The notes under the pieces: model-generated
Told to the model about the DNA's origin: nothing
The model's database searches: none
The model's input: only the letters and a program-made list of their open reading frames with translations
From: Schlesneria paludicola DSM 18645
GTDB lineage: Bacteria > Planctomycetota > Planctomycetia > Planctomycetales > Planctomycetaceae
Length of the DNA stretch: 64,000 nucleotides
Direction: 5' to 3'
Assembly (NCBI RefSeq): GCF_000255655.1
Contig: NZ_JH636435.1
Span: forward strand, 1,946,658 to 2,010,657
Position numbers and translations under genes: made by a program
In this document: positions 18,392 to 27,458 of the stretch, one piece after another
Layout of the letters: the number at the start of each line of letters is the position of its first letter
Position numbering within the stretch: the first letter of the stretch is position 1

Positions 18392-20445
18392 TCGGCGCCC
18401 CCCTTGCGCCGTCGCTGCGCAATGACCGTCACGCCCGCACTGATGGCGAGGAGCGAGAACGAGATCAGCCCCATGATCAGGAACGCGCCACGAAGCGCGG
18501 ATTGTGTATTGTCCATTTCCCGTTCGAGCGGACGCACAATCTTGAGTGCTCCGACGACGTCGCCGACCTTCCAGTCTTTCTTTGGACTGCGGCTGTCCGG
18601 ATGGTTATGGCAGCCAAGACAGCTTTTCTCCATCAGTCGTGAACTGTAGAACAAAAGCTTTCGACGCCCGTCGTCGGTGACGAACCGCGAGAATTCGGTC
18701 GACGACTCGTCACCCGGCTTTGCGTGTTCTTCCAGCCAGAGCAGAGCCTCGAGATCGAGATCCGACTGCGGACCACCGTCTTTGCGAGTTGGCCAGGGAA
18801 ACCGGCTGAACACGCGAACTTCCATTCCCGAATTTCGGCGACTAATCCGCTCGCCGAGATCGATGGCGAACGTCGCAGGCAGGGGCAGGGCAGGGTGAAC
18901 GTTCTTGTAATTCTCCGTGATCGCAACCGTCGTCACACGAGGATCGATATCGGAAATTTCGTCGCTGTAGAATCGCCAGACTTCGTCGAGCATCTTGGAT
19001 TCCAGCCGCGCACTTTCGAGCGCGGTCAGGCGGACAAAGAATTCGGACAGGCTCGACAGGTACCACATTCCGGAGATCGATCCGACGATCACGGCCATCA
19101 GGACGCCGACCGCCAGCGGATAGCGATAGCTCCAGCGAAGGACACGTTCCGCATACCCCATGGGTCGAGCGAGGATCGGCTTTCCCCTCGAGAATCGCTG
19201 CAAATCATCGGCCAATTCTCGACAGGTCTGGTAGCGTCGAGAAGGAGACTTACTCATCGCTTTCAGACAAATGATTTCCAGATCACGGGGGATCATCCAG
19301 TTCATGGCACGGGGTGGACGCGGGTCGTCTTCCAAGACCTGTAGCAGCAACAGCCGCCGATTTCCGTGAAACGGGCGTTCGCCAGTAAGCATCTCGTAGA
19401 GTACGACTCCCAGGCTGTAGACATCGCTGCGTGCATCAACCAGTCGAGATGATCCCGCCGCCTGCTCAGGCGACATATAGGCGGGGGTGCCGACGACGCG
19501 GCCATCGGACGTCATCGTGATCTCGGCCGAATCGCGTTTCGCAAGGCCAAAGTCCATGATATGGGCACGATGCTTCCGGTCGAGAATGATATTCGAAGGT
19601 TTGATGTCTCGATGAATCACGCCTTGCTCGTGTGCGTACTGCAATGCGTCGGCCAGTTCGAGCACAATGCCCGCCGCCTCGTGCGGTGGAATCGCCCCTT
19701 GCTTGAGCTGTTCCTCCAACGTCATTCCGTCGATGTATTCGCTGACGAGATACCAGACGTTGTCGTCGGTTTGACCACTTTCATATAGCGAGACGATACC
19801 GGGATGCTTGAGTTGGGCGGCACTACGGGCTTCGCGCAGGAACCGTTCGACTTCTTCGGCCGATGCCAAATTCCCTGCACGCTGGACCTTTAATGCGACC
19901 ACGCGTTCCAGCCGTGGATCCCAGGCACAGAACACATAGCCGAACGATCCGATTCCCAGTTCAGAGCGCAGCTCAAACCGGTCGAGAGTCACTCCCCCCT
20001 CCAGCAATCGCCGCGCAAGATCCCGGCCTGCATCGGTGGCGACGCGTGTATTGCGGTACATTGATTGCGAGGTGGCCGAAATCACCGCCTGCGCCAACGA
20101 TTCACACTCTGCCTCTGAGATCTCGACGGGGGTTTGCAACCTACCGAGGTGACGAATAAGCGGATCACTCGAGTTGTCGAATTGCTCGAACAACCGCTGA
20201 CAAGCGGGACAATTCTCGAGATGAAGCGCCAATGATTCAAGCTGTGACGAATCGCCCAGACCGAGAGCCATCTCGCGCAGTTGCTCTGACGGTGGGCAGA
20301 CATTGTCCGTCACGACGACACCAGGAAATCGGAAAGAGCGATTCGGAATGAAAAAGGAGCGTCCCCTAGGATACCCGGAACCACGCTCAGCGTCGCGGCT
20401 TTCCTGTCGAATTCGAAGGAACCGCGAACTCGATAATCCCGACAC
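18388..20445 (-). CDS. Transmembrane Ser/Thr kinase with periplasmic haem-binding DUF3365 domain
   Basis: From N- to C-terminus: a zinc-finger-like anti-sigma segment (CPPSEQLRE...HLENCPACQ, about 50-83); a Hanks kinase with LGIGSFGYVF at about 163-172, K186, HRDIKPSN (278-285), DFGLA and YMSPEQ; one membrane helix (about 442-465); a domain of about 180 residues matching DUF3365/Tll0287-like sensors, with the haem c motif CLGCH at 609-613; and a second membrane helix (653-675). This places the haem domain outside the cytoplasm and the kinase inside. The frame starts at a GTG at 20445, but the first 44 residues are Arg/Ser-rich and poorly supported; a GTG at 20313 just before the zinc-finger segment is an alternative. 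It overlaps the sigma gene. Confidence 0.9.
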   Translation of the reverse strand: MSGLSSSRFLRIRQESRDAERGSGYPRGRSFFIPNRSFRFPGVVVTDNVCPPSEQLREMALGLGDSSQLESLALHLENCPACQRLFEQFDNSSDPLIRHLGRLQTPVEISEAECESLAQAVISATSQSMYRNTRVATDAGRDLARRLLEGGVTLDRFELRSELGIGSFGYVFCAWDPRLERVVALKVQRAGNLASAEEVERFLREARSAAQLKHPGIVSLYESGQTDDNVWYLVSEYIDGMTLEEQLKQGAIPPHEAAGIVLELADALQYAHEQGVIHRDIKPSNIILDRKHRAHIMDFGLAKRDSAEITMTSDGRVVGTPAYMSPEQAAGSSRLVDARSDVYSLGVVLYEMLTGERPFHGNRRLLLLQVLEDDPRPPRAMNWMIPRDLEIICLKAMSKSPSRRYQTCRELADDLQRFSRGKPILARPMGYAERVLRWSYRYPLAVGVLMAVIVGSISGMWYLSSLSEFFVRLTALESARLESKMLDEVWRFYSDEISDIDPRVTTVAITENYKNVHPALPLPATFAIDLGERISRRNSGMEVRVFSRFPWPTRKDGGPQSDLDLEALLWLEEHAKPGDESSTEFSRFVTDDGRRKLLFYSSRLMEKSCLGCHNHPDSRSPKKDWKVGDVVGALKIVRPLEREMDNTQSALRGAFLIMGLISFSLLAISAGVTVIAQRRRKGGAE

Positions 20446-20659
20446 ACCTGTGAATTGCGCAGGGTGTCTGATCAGAGCTTCAGGGTATCCGTCGATTGGT
20501 GAGACATCTCAGAATGGTCGAAATCTTCAGAAACGGAGAATCGCGGACAATGGCGTGTAACGCCTCTTCGTTCTTGAGTAACAGGCAACACAGAATGTCG
20601 TCGTCACGACGTTCGTCGTTGAAGCCATGGTCCTCGAGTTCCAACGATTGGAGATACCG

Positions 20660-22219
20660 ATGACGTCATCATCGCGCCGGACGTTCTTGACGGATGTGGG
20701 CCGCGGAATGCTCGCGGCGGGGCTAGGAACGACACTCGCTAACGATCTGGGCTTTTCAATTGGTTTCGCGAGTGACGCGACCGAAGGAATTCCGCTGGGG
20801 AAATATGCCCGGCTTGTCGACCTGATGCAGAATTCCCCGGCCGAAGCACTGCAGCCCAAGCTCGCCCAAATGATTCAGCGAGGGGAGACGGACCTTCAGA
20901 CGCTGATCGCAGCCGGCGCGCTGGCCAATGCCGTGACGTTCGGTGGTTGTGATTATGTCGGGTTTCACACCGCCATGGCCATGATTCCTTCGCTGCAAAT
21001 GAGTCGCCTGCTCCCGACAGCACGACAACCGCTTCCGGTGCTCAAAGTTCTTTATCGCAACTCCCAGCAGATCCAAAAGGACGGCAGCACTTCAAAGGCA
21101 GCACTGGAGGCATTTCACGCGACGGAACATGCCGCTGAGCATGCCGCCAGTACCGACTTGGGAATTCAGATCCGCGATGCCTGTCGCCATGTCGACGCCG
21201 CCACTGGCGAGAAGCTTTTGAGTACGACAAAGTCTCCCATCGAAGCGTTCAACGCACTGCAGCCCGCCGTTCAAGATGATTTGAACGTGCATCGATTTGT
21301 CTTCGCCTACCGGACTTTTGGATTGGTCGAACTGCTGGGTGCGGACTATTCGCACGCGCTGCTCAAGCAGTGCGTCCGGCTGTGTGCCGACCACGAACGG
21401 ATGCATATCGAGCACAAACAACCCGAATCTCCAATCCGCACACTCATTCCGAAATTGCTCGATCAATACAAACTCGTCGGAAAGCCGCTCGGCAAACGCG
21501 ATCCTGGTGACGCCGCCGTTGAAGCACTGTGCCAGGTAATCTACGAGGGCCCGCGCGAACGGGCCGCCGAAGCGGCCGCCGCCGCACTTGCCGAGGGGAT
21601 CGATCCAGAAATCGTCGGCGAAGCAATTTCGATGGCCTCAAATCAGTACGTCCTGCGCCAAGGTTCCGACAAGTGGCGCACGCATGGGGACTCGGCGGGC
21701 GTCCATGCCTCGGACGCGACGAACGCTTGGAGAAACATGGCACGGCGCGCCGATCCGCAATATGCCATCTCTGGCCTGATCGTTGCGGCGTATCACGCCG
21801 GGATTCAGTCTGCCCCTTTTACAACACCGCCTTATCCAACGGACGAACATCGCGCACTGCTGAAAGTCCAGGATCCCGCACGCTTGCTTGCGGAAACGGA
21901 AGATGCCATTCGGCAGAACGACCAAGGCCGCGCAACGGCCGCGATCCAGATTTATGGCGAACGAAATCTGCCAGTCGATCCGGTCTTCGATTTGATGCTG
22001 AAGTACGCGATCAGCGAAGACGGCCGGTTGCACGGCGAGAAGTATTTTCACACGGTCCGCGAAGAATTCGGCACGACTCGTCCATCGTTTCGGTGGCGGC
22101 AAATCGTGGGGCTCGCTCGCGTGACAGCCAGCGCCTACGGCTACAATCGAGACGATCAGCATGGCTTCCGTGCCGCCGGTTATGAAGCCGCTTGCAAATT
22201 GCTCGGCGTCGAGTGCTAG
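20660..22219 (+). CDS. Tat-exported protein of unknown function
   Basis: 519 residues starting with a twin-arginine signal (SSRRTFLTDVGRGMLAAGLG), so it is probably folded in the cytoplasm and exported, perhaps with a cofactor. The remainder is mostly helical and rich in Ala, His and Leu, with His-containing segments such as EAFHATEHAAEHAAS and CADHERMHIEH, which could bind a metal or haem. I do not recognise a domain by name. The start at ATG 20660 has GGAG about six bases upstream; the frame is open to 20627. A bidirectional terminator follows. Confidence 0.75.
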   Translation: MTSSSRRTFLTDVGRGMLAAGLGTTLANDLGFSIGFASDATEGIPLGKYARLVDLMQNSPAEALQPKLAQMIQRGETDLQTLIAAGALANAVTFGGCDYVGFHTAMAMIPSLQMSRLLPTARQPLPVLKVLYRNSQQIQKDGSTSKAALEAFHATEHAAEHAASTDLGIQIRDACRHVDAATGEKLLSTTKSPIEAFNALQPAVQDDLNVHRFVFAYRTFGLVELLGADYSHALLKQCVRLCADHERMHIEHKQPESPIRTLIPKLLDQYKLVGKPLGKRDPGDAAVEALCQVIYEGPRERAAEAAAAALAEGIDPEIVGEAISMASNQYVLRQGSDKWRTHGDSAGVHASDATNAWRNMARRADPQYAISGLIVAAYHAGIQSAPFTTPPYPTDEHRALLKVQDPARLLAETEDAIRQNDQGRATAAIQIYGERNLPVDPVFDLMLKYAISEDGRLHGEKYFHTVREEFGTTRPSFRWRQIVGLARVTASAYGYNRDDQHGFRAAGYEAACKLLGVEC

Positions 22220-22284
22220 TGGCGCAGCCACTTGGTTCTGAATGGACGATGCCCGTTTGGGGCCCCACAACAATACCGCGTCAG

Positions 22285-22318
22285 ATCCGCCGCAAATGAA
22301 GATTTGCGGCGGATTTTC
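22285..22318. terminator. Terminator hairpin after the Tat protein gene
   Basis: Perfect 13-bp stem ATCCGCCGCAAAT / ATTTGCGGCGGAT with a four-base loop, followed on the plus strand by TTTTCTG. The remaining spacer to 22543 shows no gene and probably carries the promoter of the next gene. Confidence 0.85.
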
Positions 22319-22543
22319 TGCTGTCGAAGTTGTCAATCGCTACGATGGCCAACTTCGGGTCGCACCCATCCACAGAATCGGCTCGATTTGCCGTATTCTG
22401 CGAATGCCTGCACAAAGGCATCCGGTTGAGATACCCGCATTTCGATAGAAACTCAGAAGAGGTGTTCCCTTCGCCGCGTAGCTCCTTTATTGTTGCAGGT
22501 CTGAAATGAGACCCTCGGACAATACTCACGACGGACCTGGCGA

Positions 22544-23800
22544 ATGACGGTGACGAAATCTCTGGACGAAAAGCTGCGTTCGATTCATCAAGACCCGCAC
22601 GGGTCGCCCGAATTTATCATCGCCGACGCAAAAGACGCGGACATGGCGTTTGGAATGTCGGCACCAGGTGAAACGCGGGCAGGCCGGTCGCCCGAGTCAC
22701 ACTCCAACGAAGTTCGCTTTAAGACGCTGGCCGAGTACCGCGATCAAATCCGCCAGGTTATTGACCAGCAAATTGTCGACATTGTGCTGATGTCGGCCAG
22801 CACGTGCGAACAACTGGCGATCGAAGAGCGGCTGTTTGAAAACTCGCCCATCACATCCGCTGCACGTGCGAATGATGCCACGGACGTGCATGTTCCGCGT
22901 GGTGGTCGTATCCATACCGAAGCGGCTCGGCCGTTCCGCTCGGCCAATATCGATCATATGCAGTGTGGGCACCTCGACTGCGCGACGGCCGAACGAACGC
23001 TGGGTGCAAACCTTGGTTTGTATTCGGTGACCTTCACAAACAATCTGGAACGCGATCTGGAAACACTGACTCGATACAAAGAGTTTCGCGAAGAAGCCGA
23101 GCGAAAAGGATTTCGCCACTTTCTGGAAGTCTTTGACCCCAATGTCTCAGACGTGGTCGCCGCCGAGACGTTACCCGGTTTCATCAACGATTTGATCGCG
23201 CGCACGCTGGCTGGTGTCCCCCAGGCCGGACGACCTGTGTTCCTGAAGATTGTCTATCACGGCCCGAAGGCCATGGAAGAATTGGTCGCCTACGACCCGC
23301 ACCTCGTGGTGGGCGTTTTAGGCGGTGCCGCAGGGACCACCCTTGATGCCTTTCAATTGCTGCACCAGGCAAAGAAATACGGGGGCCGGGCGGCATTGTT
23401 CGGGCGGAAGATCAATCAGGCCGAAAACCAGCTCGCGTTCATCGAATTTTTGCGTTATATCGCGGATGGCGTTATTGAACCCGAAGAAGCGGTACGAGCC
23501 TATCACTCGGTTCTGCAAAAACTTGGTGTGTCGCCGCATCGCCCCCTGGAGCAGGATTTGACACTGCAAACAAGTGTCATGAGCTACGGTGGAAGTTCGA
23601 CAACGATCAGTATCCCTGCGTCATCCAGCGGTTCCACGGCGGCGGCCGAACCGTCCAAATCCACGACGCCGAAACCGGCATCGCCGGAGCCTTCGCCAAA
23701 AACGGGCTCTGGCGGTGGTGAAAAACCCGATTTCGCCAAAATGACGTCCGAGCAGCGGCTCAAGTATCACATGGATCGGCTGAAAAAATCGTTCGGCTAG
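22544..23800 (+). CDS. Class I aldolase-like TIM-barrel protein with low-complexity tail
   Basis: 418 residues. Residues 50-330 look like a DhnA/LacD-type class I aldolase barrel: VDIVLMSASTCEQLA in an early strand, a possible Schiff-base lysine in PVFLKIVYHG, and a phosphate-binding turn VVGVLGGAAGTTLDA followed by GGRAALFGRKINQAENQ. The C-terminal 75 residues are Ser/Thr/Pro/Gly-rich and end in a basic helix (EQRLKYHMDRLKKSFG). The substrate is unknown. The stop codon TAG is the first part of a family A repeat (CTAG at 23797-23800), so the gene end was made or kept by that element. Confidence 0.75.
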   Translation: MTVTKSLDEKLRSIHQDPHGSPEFIIADAKDADMAFGMSAPGETRAGRSPESHSNEVRFKTLAEYRDQIRQVIDQQIVDIVLMSASTCEQLAIEERLFENSPITSAARANDATDVHVPRGGRIHTEAARPFRSANIDHMQCGHLDCATAERTLGANLGLYSVTFTNNLERDLETLTRYKEFREEAERKGFRHFLEVFDPNVSDVVAAETLPGFINDLIARTLAGVPQAGRPVFLKIVYHGPKAMEELVAYDPHLVVGVLGGAAGTTLDAFQLLHQAKKYGGRAALFGRKINQAENQLAFIEFLRYIADGVIEPEEAVRAYHSVLQKLGVSPHRPLEQDLTLQTSVMSYGGSSTTISIPASSSGSTAAAEPSKSTTPKPASPEPSPKTGSGGGEKPDFAKMTSEQRLKYHMDRLKKSFG

Positions 23801-23903
23801 CAGTCTGTTGAAGTAACGGGGACTGGCGCCAGCCCGCTTAAGAAACGCCATGACATCGTCAACGCCAAGGTGCCTGTCCCCCCTTACCTCAACAGGCTGC
23901 TAG
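23797..23903. repeat. Palindromic repeat family A, copy 3
   Basis: 107-bp element with the same ends as copies 1 and 2 (CTAGCAGTCTGTTGAAGTAACGG at the left in similar order; CCTCAACAGGCTGCTAG at the right). Its first four bases overlap the stop codon of the aldolase-like gene. The inner loop differs slightly from the other copies. Confidence 0.9.
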
Positions 23904-24107
23904 GCCGGTACACGGTTCAAAATGAGAGTTCGTCCGGTGCGAGATCGTTTTGAGGCGTTTCTGGGAACGAACCACCGACGGCGCGTGGTGTCAGCAAATC
24001 GACGGTACGAGACGAGTTTCGGCCGAGGAAGATTCGCACCTCCACGACAACGATGTTAGAATACGTGTCGATCCGTTTTTACTTTTGAGGATATCGAGCG
24101 TTTCGCC

Positions 24108-25514
24108 ATGACTGACCGCCGCAATCTGTTCAACAAAGTTTGGGATTTACACACCGTTCGTTCGCTTGCAGGCGGACAGACACAACTGTTTATCGGACTG
24201 CATCTGATCCACGAAGTGACGAGCCCGCAGGCCTTTTCGATTCTGCGGGACCGCGGTCTGAAAGTTCAGTATCCCGAACGCACACTCGCAACGGTCGATC
24301 ATATCATTCCAACGGATGTCCAGCTTCGGCCGTTTGCCGATGGACTTGCCGAAGAAATGATGTCGGCGATCGAGAAAAACTGTCGTGACTTTGGCATCCG
24401 GCTCTTCAATCTCGACGACAAGCGACAGGGCGTTGTACACATTGTCGGCCCCGAGCAAGGGTTGACTCAGCCAGGCATGACCATCGCGTGCGGCGACAGT
24501 CACACCAGCACCCACGGCGCATTTGGTTCGATCGCGTTCGGAATCGGCACCAGTCAGGTCGCCGACGTGCTGGCCACACAAACACTGGCACTAAGCCGGC
24601 CCAAGGTTCGCCGCATCGAAGTGACGGGCAAGCTTCGCCCGGGTGTCTTCGCGAAAGACGTAGCTCTCCACATCATCCGCAAGCTGGGCGTGCAGGGCGG
24701 TGTTGGTTACGCCTATGAATACGCTGGCGAAGTCTTCGATCGCATGACGATGGAAGAGCGAATGACCGTCTGCAATATGAGCATCGAAGGCGGTGCCCGT
24801 TGCGGTTACGTCAATCCCGACCAAACGACCGTGGACTATATCCGCGGACGACCATTCGCTCCCACCGGGGCCGATTTTGAACGTGCAGCGGCATGGTGGA
24901 CGAGTCTCGCCTCAGCCAAAGATGCCGAATTTGACGATCATGTCACATTCGATGGCTCGCAGATCGAGCCAACCGTGACGTGGGGGATTAATCCCGCTCA
25001 GTCTGTTGGAGTCTCGGAAACATTGCCCGCACTCGCGACCTTTACCGCAGACGATCAAAAGGGAATTCGCGACGCCTTTGAATATATGGATCTGCATGAA
25101 AAGCAGCCGATTCGAGGCGTGAAAATCAATGTCGCATTTATCGGTTCGTGCACCAACGGGCGAATCTCGGACCTGCGAGAAGCCGCTGCCATCGCCAAGG
25201 GCCGTCATGTGGCCCAAGGAGTCAAAGCACTGGTTGTCCCCGGATCACAACTGGTGCGCGAACAAGCGATTGCAGAAGGATTGGACAAAGTCTTCGAAGC
25301 CGCAGGCTTCCAATGGCGCGAAGCCGGTTGTTCGATGTGCCTGGCAATGAATCCAGACAAGCTGCAAGGTCGAGAAGTCTGTGCATCATCGAGCAATCGA
25401 AATTTCAAAGGTCGACAGGGAAGCCCAACAGGCCGCACGCTGCTGATGAGTCCCGCGATGGTCGCCGCTGCGGCGATTTCGGGTTGCGTCAGCGACGTTC
25501 GCGATTTGCTCTGA
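24108..25514 (+). CDS. leuC: 3-isopropylmalate dehydratase large subunit
   Basis: 468 residues, the usual length for LeuC, which isomerises 2-isopropylmalate to 3-isopropylmalate in leucine synthesis together with LeuD. The three iron-sulfur cysteines are visible: GSCTNGR (about C347) and CSMC (about C408 and C411). Other family signatures include [18 protein letters not shown] and [11 protein letters not shown]. No leuD follows; the next gene is an unrelated lipoprotein, so LeuD must be encoded elsewhere. TGAGGA lies about 20 bases before the ATG, farther than a standard ribosome site. Confidence 0.97.
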   Translation: MTDRRNLFNKVWDLHTVRSLAGGQTQLFIGLHLIHEVTSPQAFSILRDRGLKVQYPERTLATVDHIIPTDVQLRPFADGLAEEMMSAIEKNCRDFGIRLFNLDDKRQGVVHIVGPEQGLTQPGMTIACGDSHTSTHGAFGSIAFGIGTSQVADVLATQTLALSRPKVRRIEVTGKLRPGVFAKDVALHIIRKLGVQGGVGYAYEYAGEVFDRMTMEERMTVCNMSIEGGARCGYVNPDQTTVDYIRGRPFAPTGADFERAAAWWTSLASAKDAEFDDHVTFDGSQIEPTVTWGINPAQSVGVSETLPALATFTADDQKGIRDAFEYMDLHEKQPIRGVKINVAFIGSCTNGRISDLREAAAIAKGRHVAQGVKALVVPGSQLVREQAIAEGLDKVFEAAGFQWREAGCSMCLAMNPDKLQGREVCASSSNRNFKGRQGSPTGRTLLMSPAMVAAAAISGCVSDVRDLL

Positions 25515-25593
25515 ACATTCGCCAATTGCCCATTACGTTTTCTCCAGCACCTTGCGGTACACACCGCAAGGTGATTCATCTGAAAGGATGCGC

Positions 25594-26082
25594 ATGAATT
25601 CCTCAGAAATGGATCGACGCCGTTTTCATCAATTGGCGATGGCAGCTCTTGGAGGCGCAATTGCCGGCACATCGGCCGGTTGTGGGAATCAAGGCGGAAC
25701 CAAACCCGCGGCAACGGACGGGAATTCAGCTGCCGCGTCCACGGCGGCCGTCGAACTGAGCCCCGAAGCGGAAGCGATCATTCTCGATGAGCCGCACGTC
25801 TGCCGGGGCCTGAACACCTGCAAAGGGCAGGGCCGCGACAAGGAAAACTCGTGTGCCGGTCAAGGAACATGCGCCAGCATCGCCAACGCCTCGTGCGGCG
25901 GAAATAACGATTGCAAAGGGCAGGGGGGATGTGGAGCAAACCCTGGCATGAATGATTGCAAGGGAAAGGGCGGTTGCCATATTCCATTGATGGAAGGGGC
26001 CTGGGAAACCGCACGCACCGCATTCGAAACAGCGATGAAGAAGCATGGCAAGGAATTTGGCACAGCCCCTGCCAAGAAATAG
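25594..26082 (+). CDS. Cysteine-rich Tat lipoprotein with repeated CKGxG motifs
   Basis: 162 residues. The N-terminus has a twin-arginine signal with lipobox (DRRRFHQLAMAALGG, then GTSAGC), so it is probably a Tat-exported lipoprotein. After a Ala/Ser/Thr-rich linker comes a segment with ten cysteines in short repeats: CRGLNTCKGQG, CAGQGTC, CGGNNDCKGQGGCG, NDCKGKGGC. A helical end (GAWETARTAFETAMKKHG) follows. The pattern suggests metal binding or a modified peptide, and resembles Cys-rich bufferin-like proteins, but no DUF692 partner is nearby. The start at ATG 25594 has AAGG six bases upstream; the frame is open from 25552. Confidence 0.8.
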   Translation: MNSSEMDRRRFHQLAMAALGGAIAGTSAGCGNQGGTKPAATDGNSAAASTAAVELSPEAEAIILDEPHVCRGLNTCKGQGRDKENSCAGQGTCASIANASCGGNNDCKGQGGCGANPGMNDCKGKGGCHIPLMEGAWETARTAFETAMKKHGKEFGTAPAKK

Positions 26083-26491
26083 ATGCCGGCGACAGACCTG
26101 CAGATTTGCCACGGAAATGGTGTTCACACAGTCATCGCAGTGTGACAAAATCGTAACGCTGGTCGTTTTCGCCGCGGTCTGCAGTGATTTTTTTTGCCAC
26201 CGACACCTCGCTTAGAAAACCCCCAATCAGAAATCAGATTTCGTCCTCACAACCCCGAAGGTTCACGCAGCCTTCCCAGCATGATGCAAATCAGTGGGGA
26301 AATCAGGCGATTCTTGCTCAAAACCGTCAGAGCTTTCCTGAACGCCTGATTTTCCTTCGACTGAAATATCAGTGGCGTTCAAAGGATTCAGGTGATTCCA
26401 TCATGACCGTTCGATTCGCCGTTCGATGATGAAGAAACGCGAATAGGGCCCCCTTCGGGCCGTCCGACATGACGTTGGAACGAGGTCAGAT
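26083..26491. other. Intergenic spacer upstream of the FHA gene
   Basis: About 400 bases with no credible gene. It probably contains the promoter of the FHA protein gene. No terminator with a T run is evident after the Cys-rich gene. Confidence 0.35.
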
Positions 26492-27268
26492 ATGTTTGAA
26501 CCAATCCGTTCGGAAGATTCAGGACAGAGTTTGGCGCACTCCCGCCATCCGCAGACCAACTGTCTGCGACTGCAGTCATCGAGCTACACGGTCACTGTCG
26601 GGCGCGATGGATTCACAATCGGCACAAGCCGCCAATGTGATCTGTCGCTCAACGACGCCGCGATTCCCGCCCTGCATAGCATCATTCACATGCAGAGTGG
26701 TGCGATCTGGATTGAATCCGCGAACGCGACGACGACTGTCGAGCTTAATGGACGCTCTTACCGGAGAATGGCTCTGCGACACGATGACCGCCTGAAAATT
26801 GGCTCAACCGAGTTCACGATTCTTGTGCAGCCCAATACCCTGTCGGCCTTCGAACAGGCGAATCAAGACGAGGATCTCGATCTGCTGACGGCCGAAGAGT
26901 TGTGCGATCGAATTCTTTCCGAACAGGCGATGGTCGAGGAATTTGTCGAAGGACGTCGCGCAGGCTGGGAAGCACTCTTTCGAGCCATCGACAACGCAAA
27001 TCGTGAACCCGAAATCTCTGTTCCGCAGGGACAGGCCAACGCAAATTCGTTCGACGAATCTGACTTCGACGGATTGCTTGAGCAGTTGCAGTCGCTCAGT
27101 CGAACAATCAACGATCGAACCCAAGAACTAGACGATCACGAACGACAAATCCTCGAATCAACGGCGCTGCTCGAAGAATCGCAGAACCGAGTGGCCCAGC
27201 AAATCGAACAATTGCTTGAGCAGCTCAATCAATCCGATCCGCCCAACGAATTACGGGCGAGCGCCTGA
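26492..27268 (+). CDS. FHA-domain protein with coiled-coil C-terminus
   Basis: 258 residues. The first 120 form a forkhead-associated domain, which in known cases binds phosphothreonine peptides: GRDGFTIGTSRQCDLSL, then ALHSIIH, and NGRSYRRMALRHDDRLKIG. The rest is acidic and Gln-rich with heptad-like helices (LLEQLQSLSRTINDRTQEL, then HERQILESTALLEE). A GAGG site sits seven bases before the ATG. An FHA protein fits a genome with several Ser/Thr kinases, but no kinase is adjacent. Confidence 0.87.
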   Translation: MFEPIRSEDSGQSLAHSRHPQTNCLRLQSSSYTVTVGRDGFTIGTSRQCDLSLNDAAIPALHSIIHMQSGAIWIESANATTTVELNGRSYRRMALRHDDRLKIGSTEFTILVQPNTLSAFEQANQDEDLDLLTAEELCDRILSEQAMVEEFVEGRRAGWEALFRAIDNANREPEISVPQGQANANSFDESDFDGLLEQLQSLSRTINDRTQELDDHERQILESTALLEESQNRVAQQIEQLLEQLNQSDPPNELRASA

Positions 27269-27300
27269 CAGCCTTCTGAGCACGCTGATAGTCACTCAAT

Positions 27301-27336
27301 AAAAAGGCAGTGGCAGACAAGATTGTCTGCCACTGC
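27301..27336 (-). terminator. Terminator for the minus-strand GldFG-like operon
   Basis: Perfect 13-bp stem GCAGTGGCAGACA / TGTCTGCCACTGC with a four-base loop. On the minus strand it is followed by CTTTTTATT. It lies about 120 bases past the end of the DUF4340 gene and could also stop the convergent FHA transcript. Confidence 0.75.
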
Positions 27337-27458
27337 TGTAGATTCAACCCGACAGAAGAATGCTGCCGGTTCTGTTTGGTCTGTTCCGTGAAACTCGTGT
27401 TTCCTGTCCTTGGAGCGCTGAATTCGCTACCAAGGCCAAATCGACGCGTGAAACAGAC

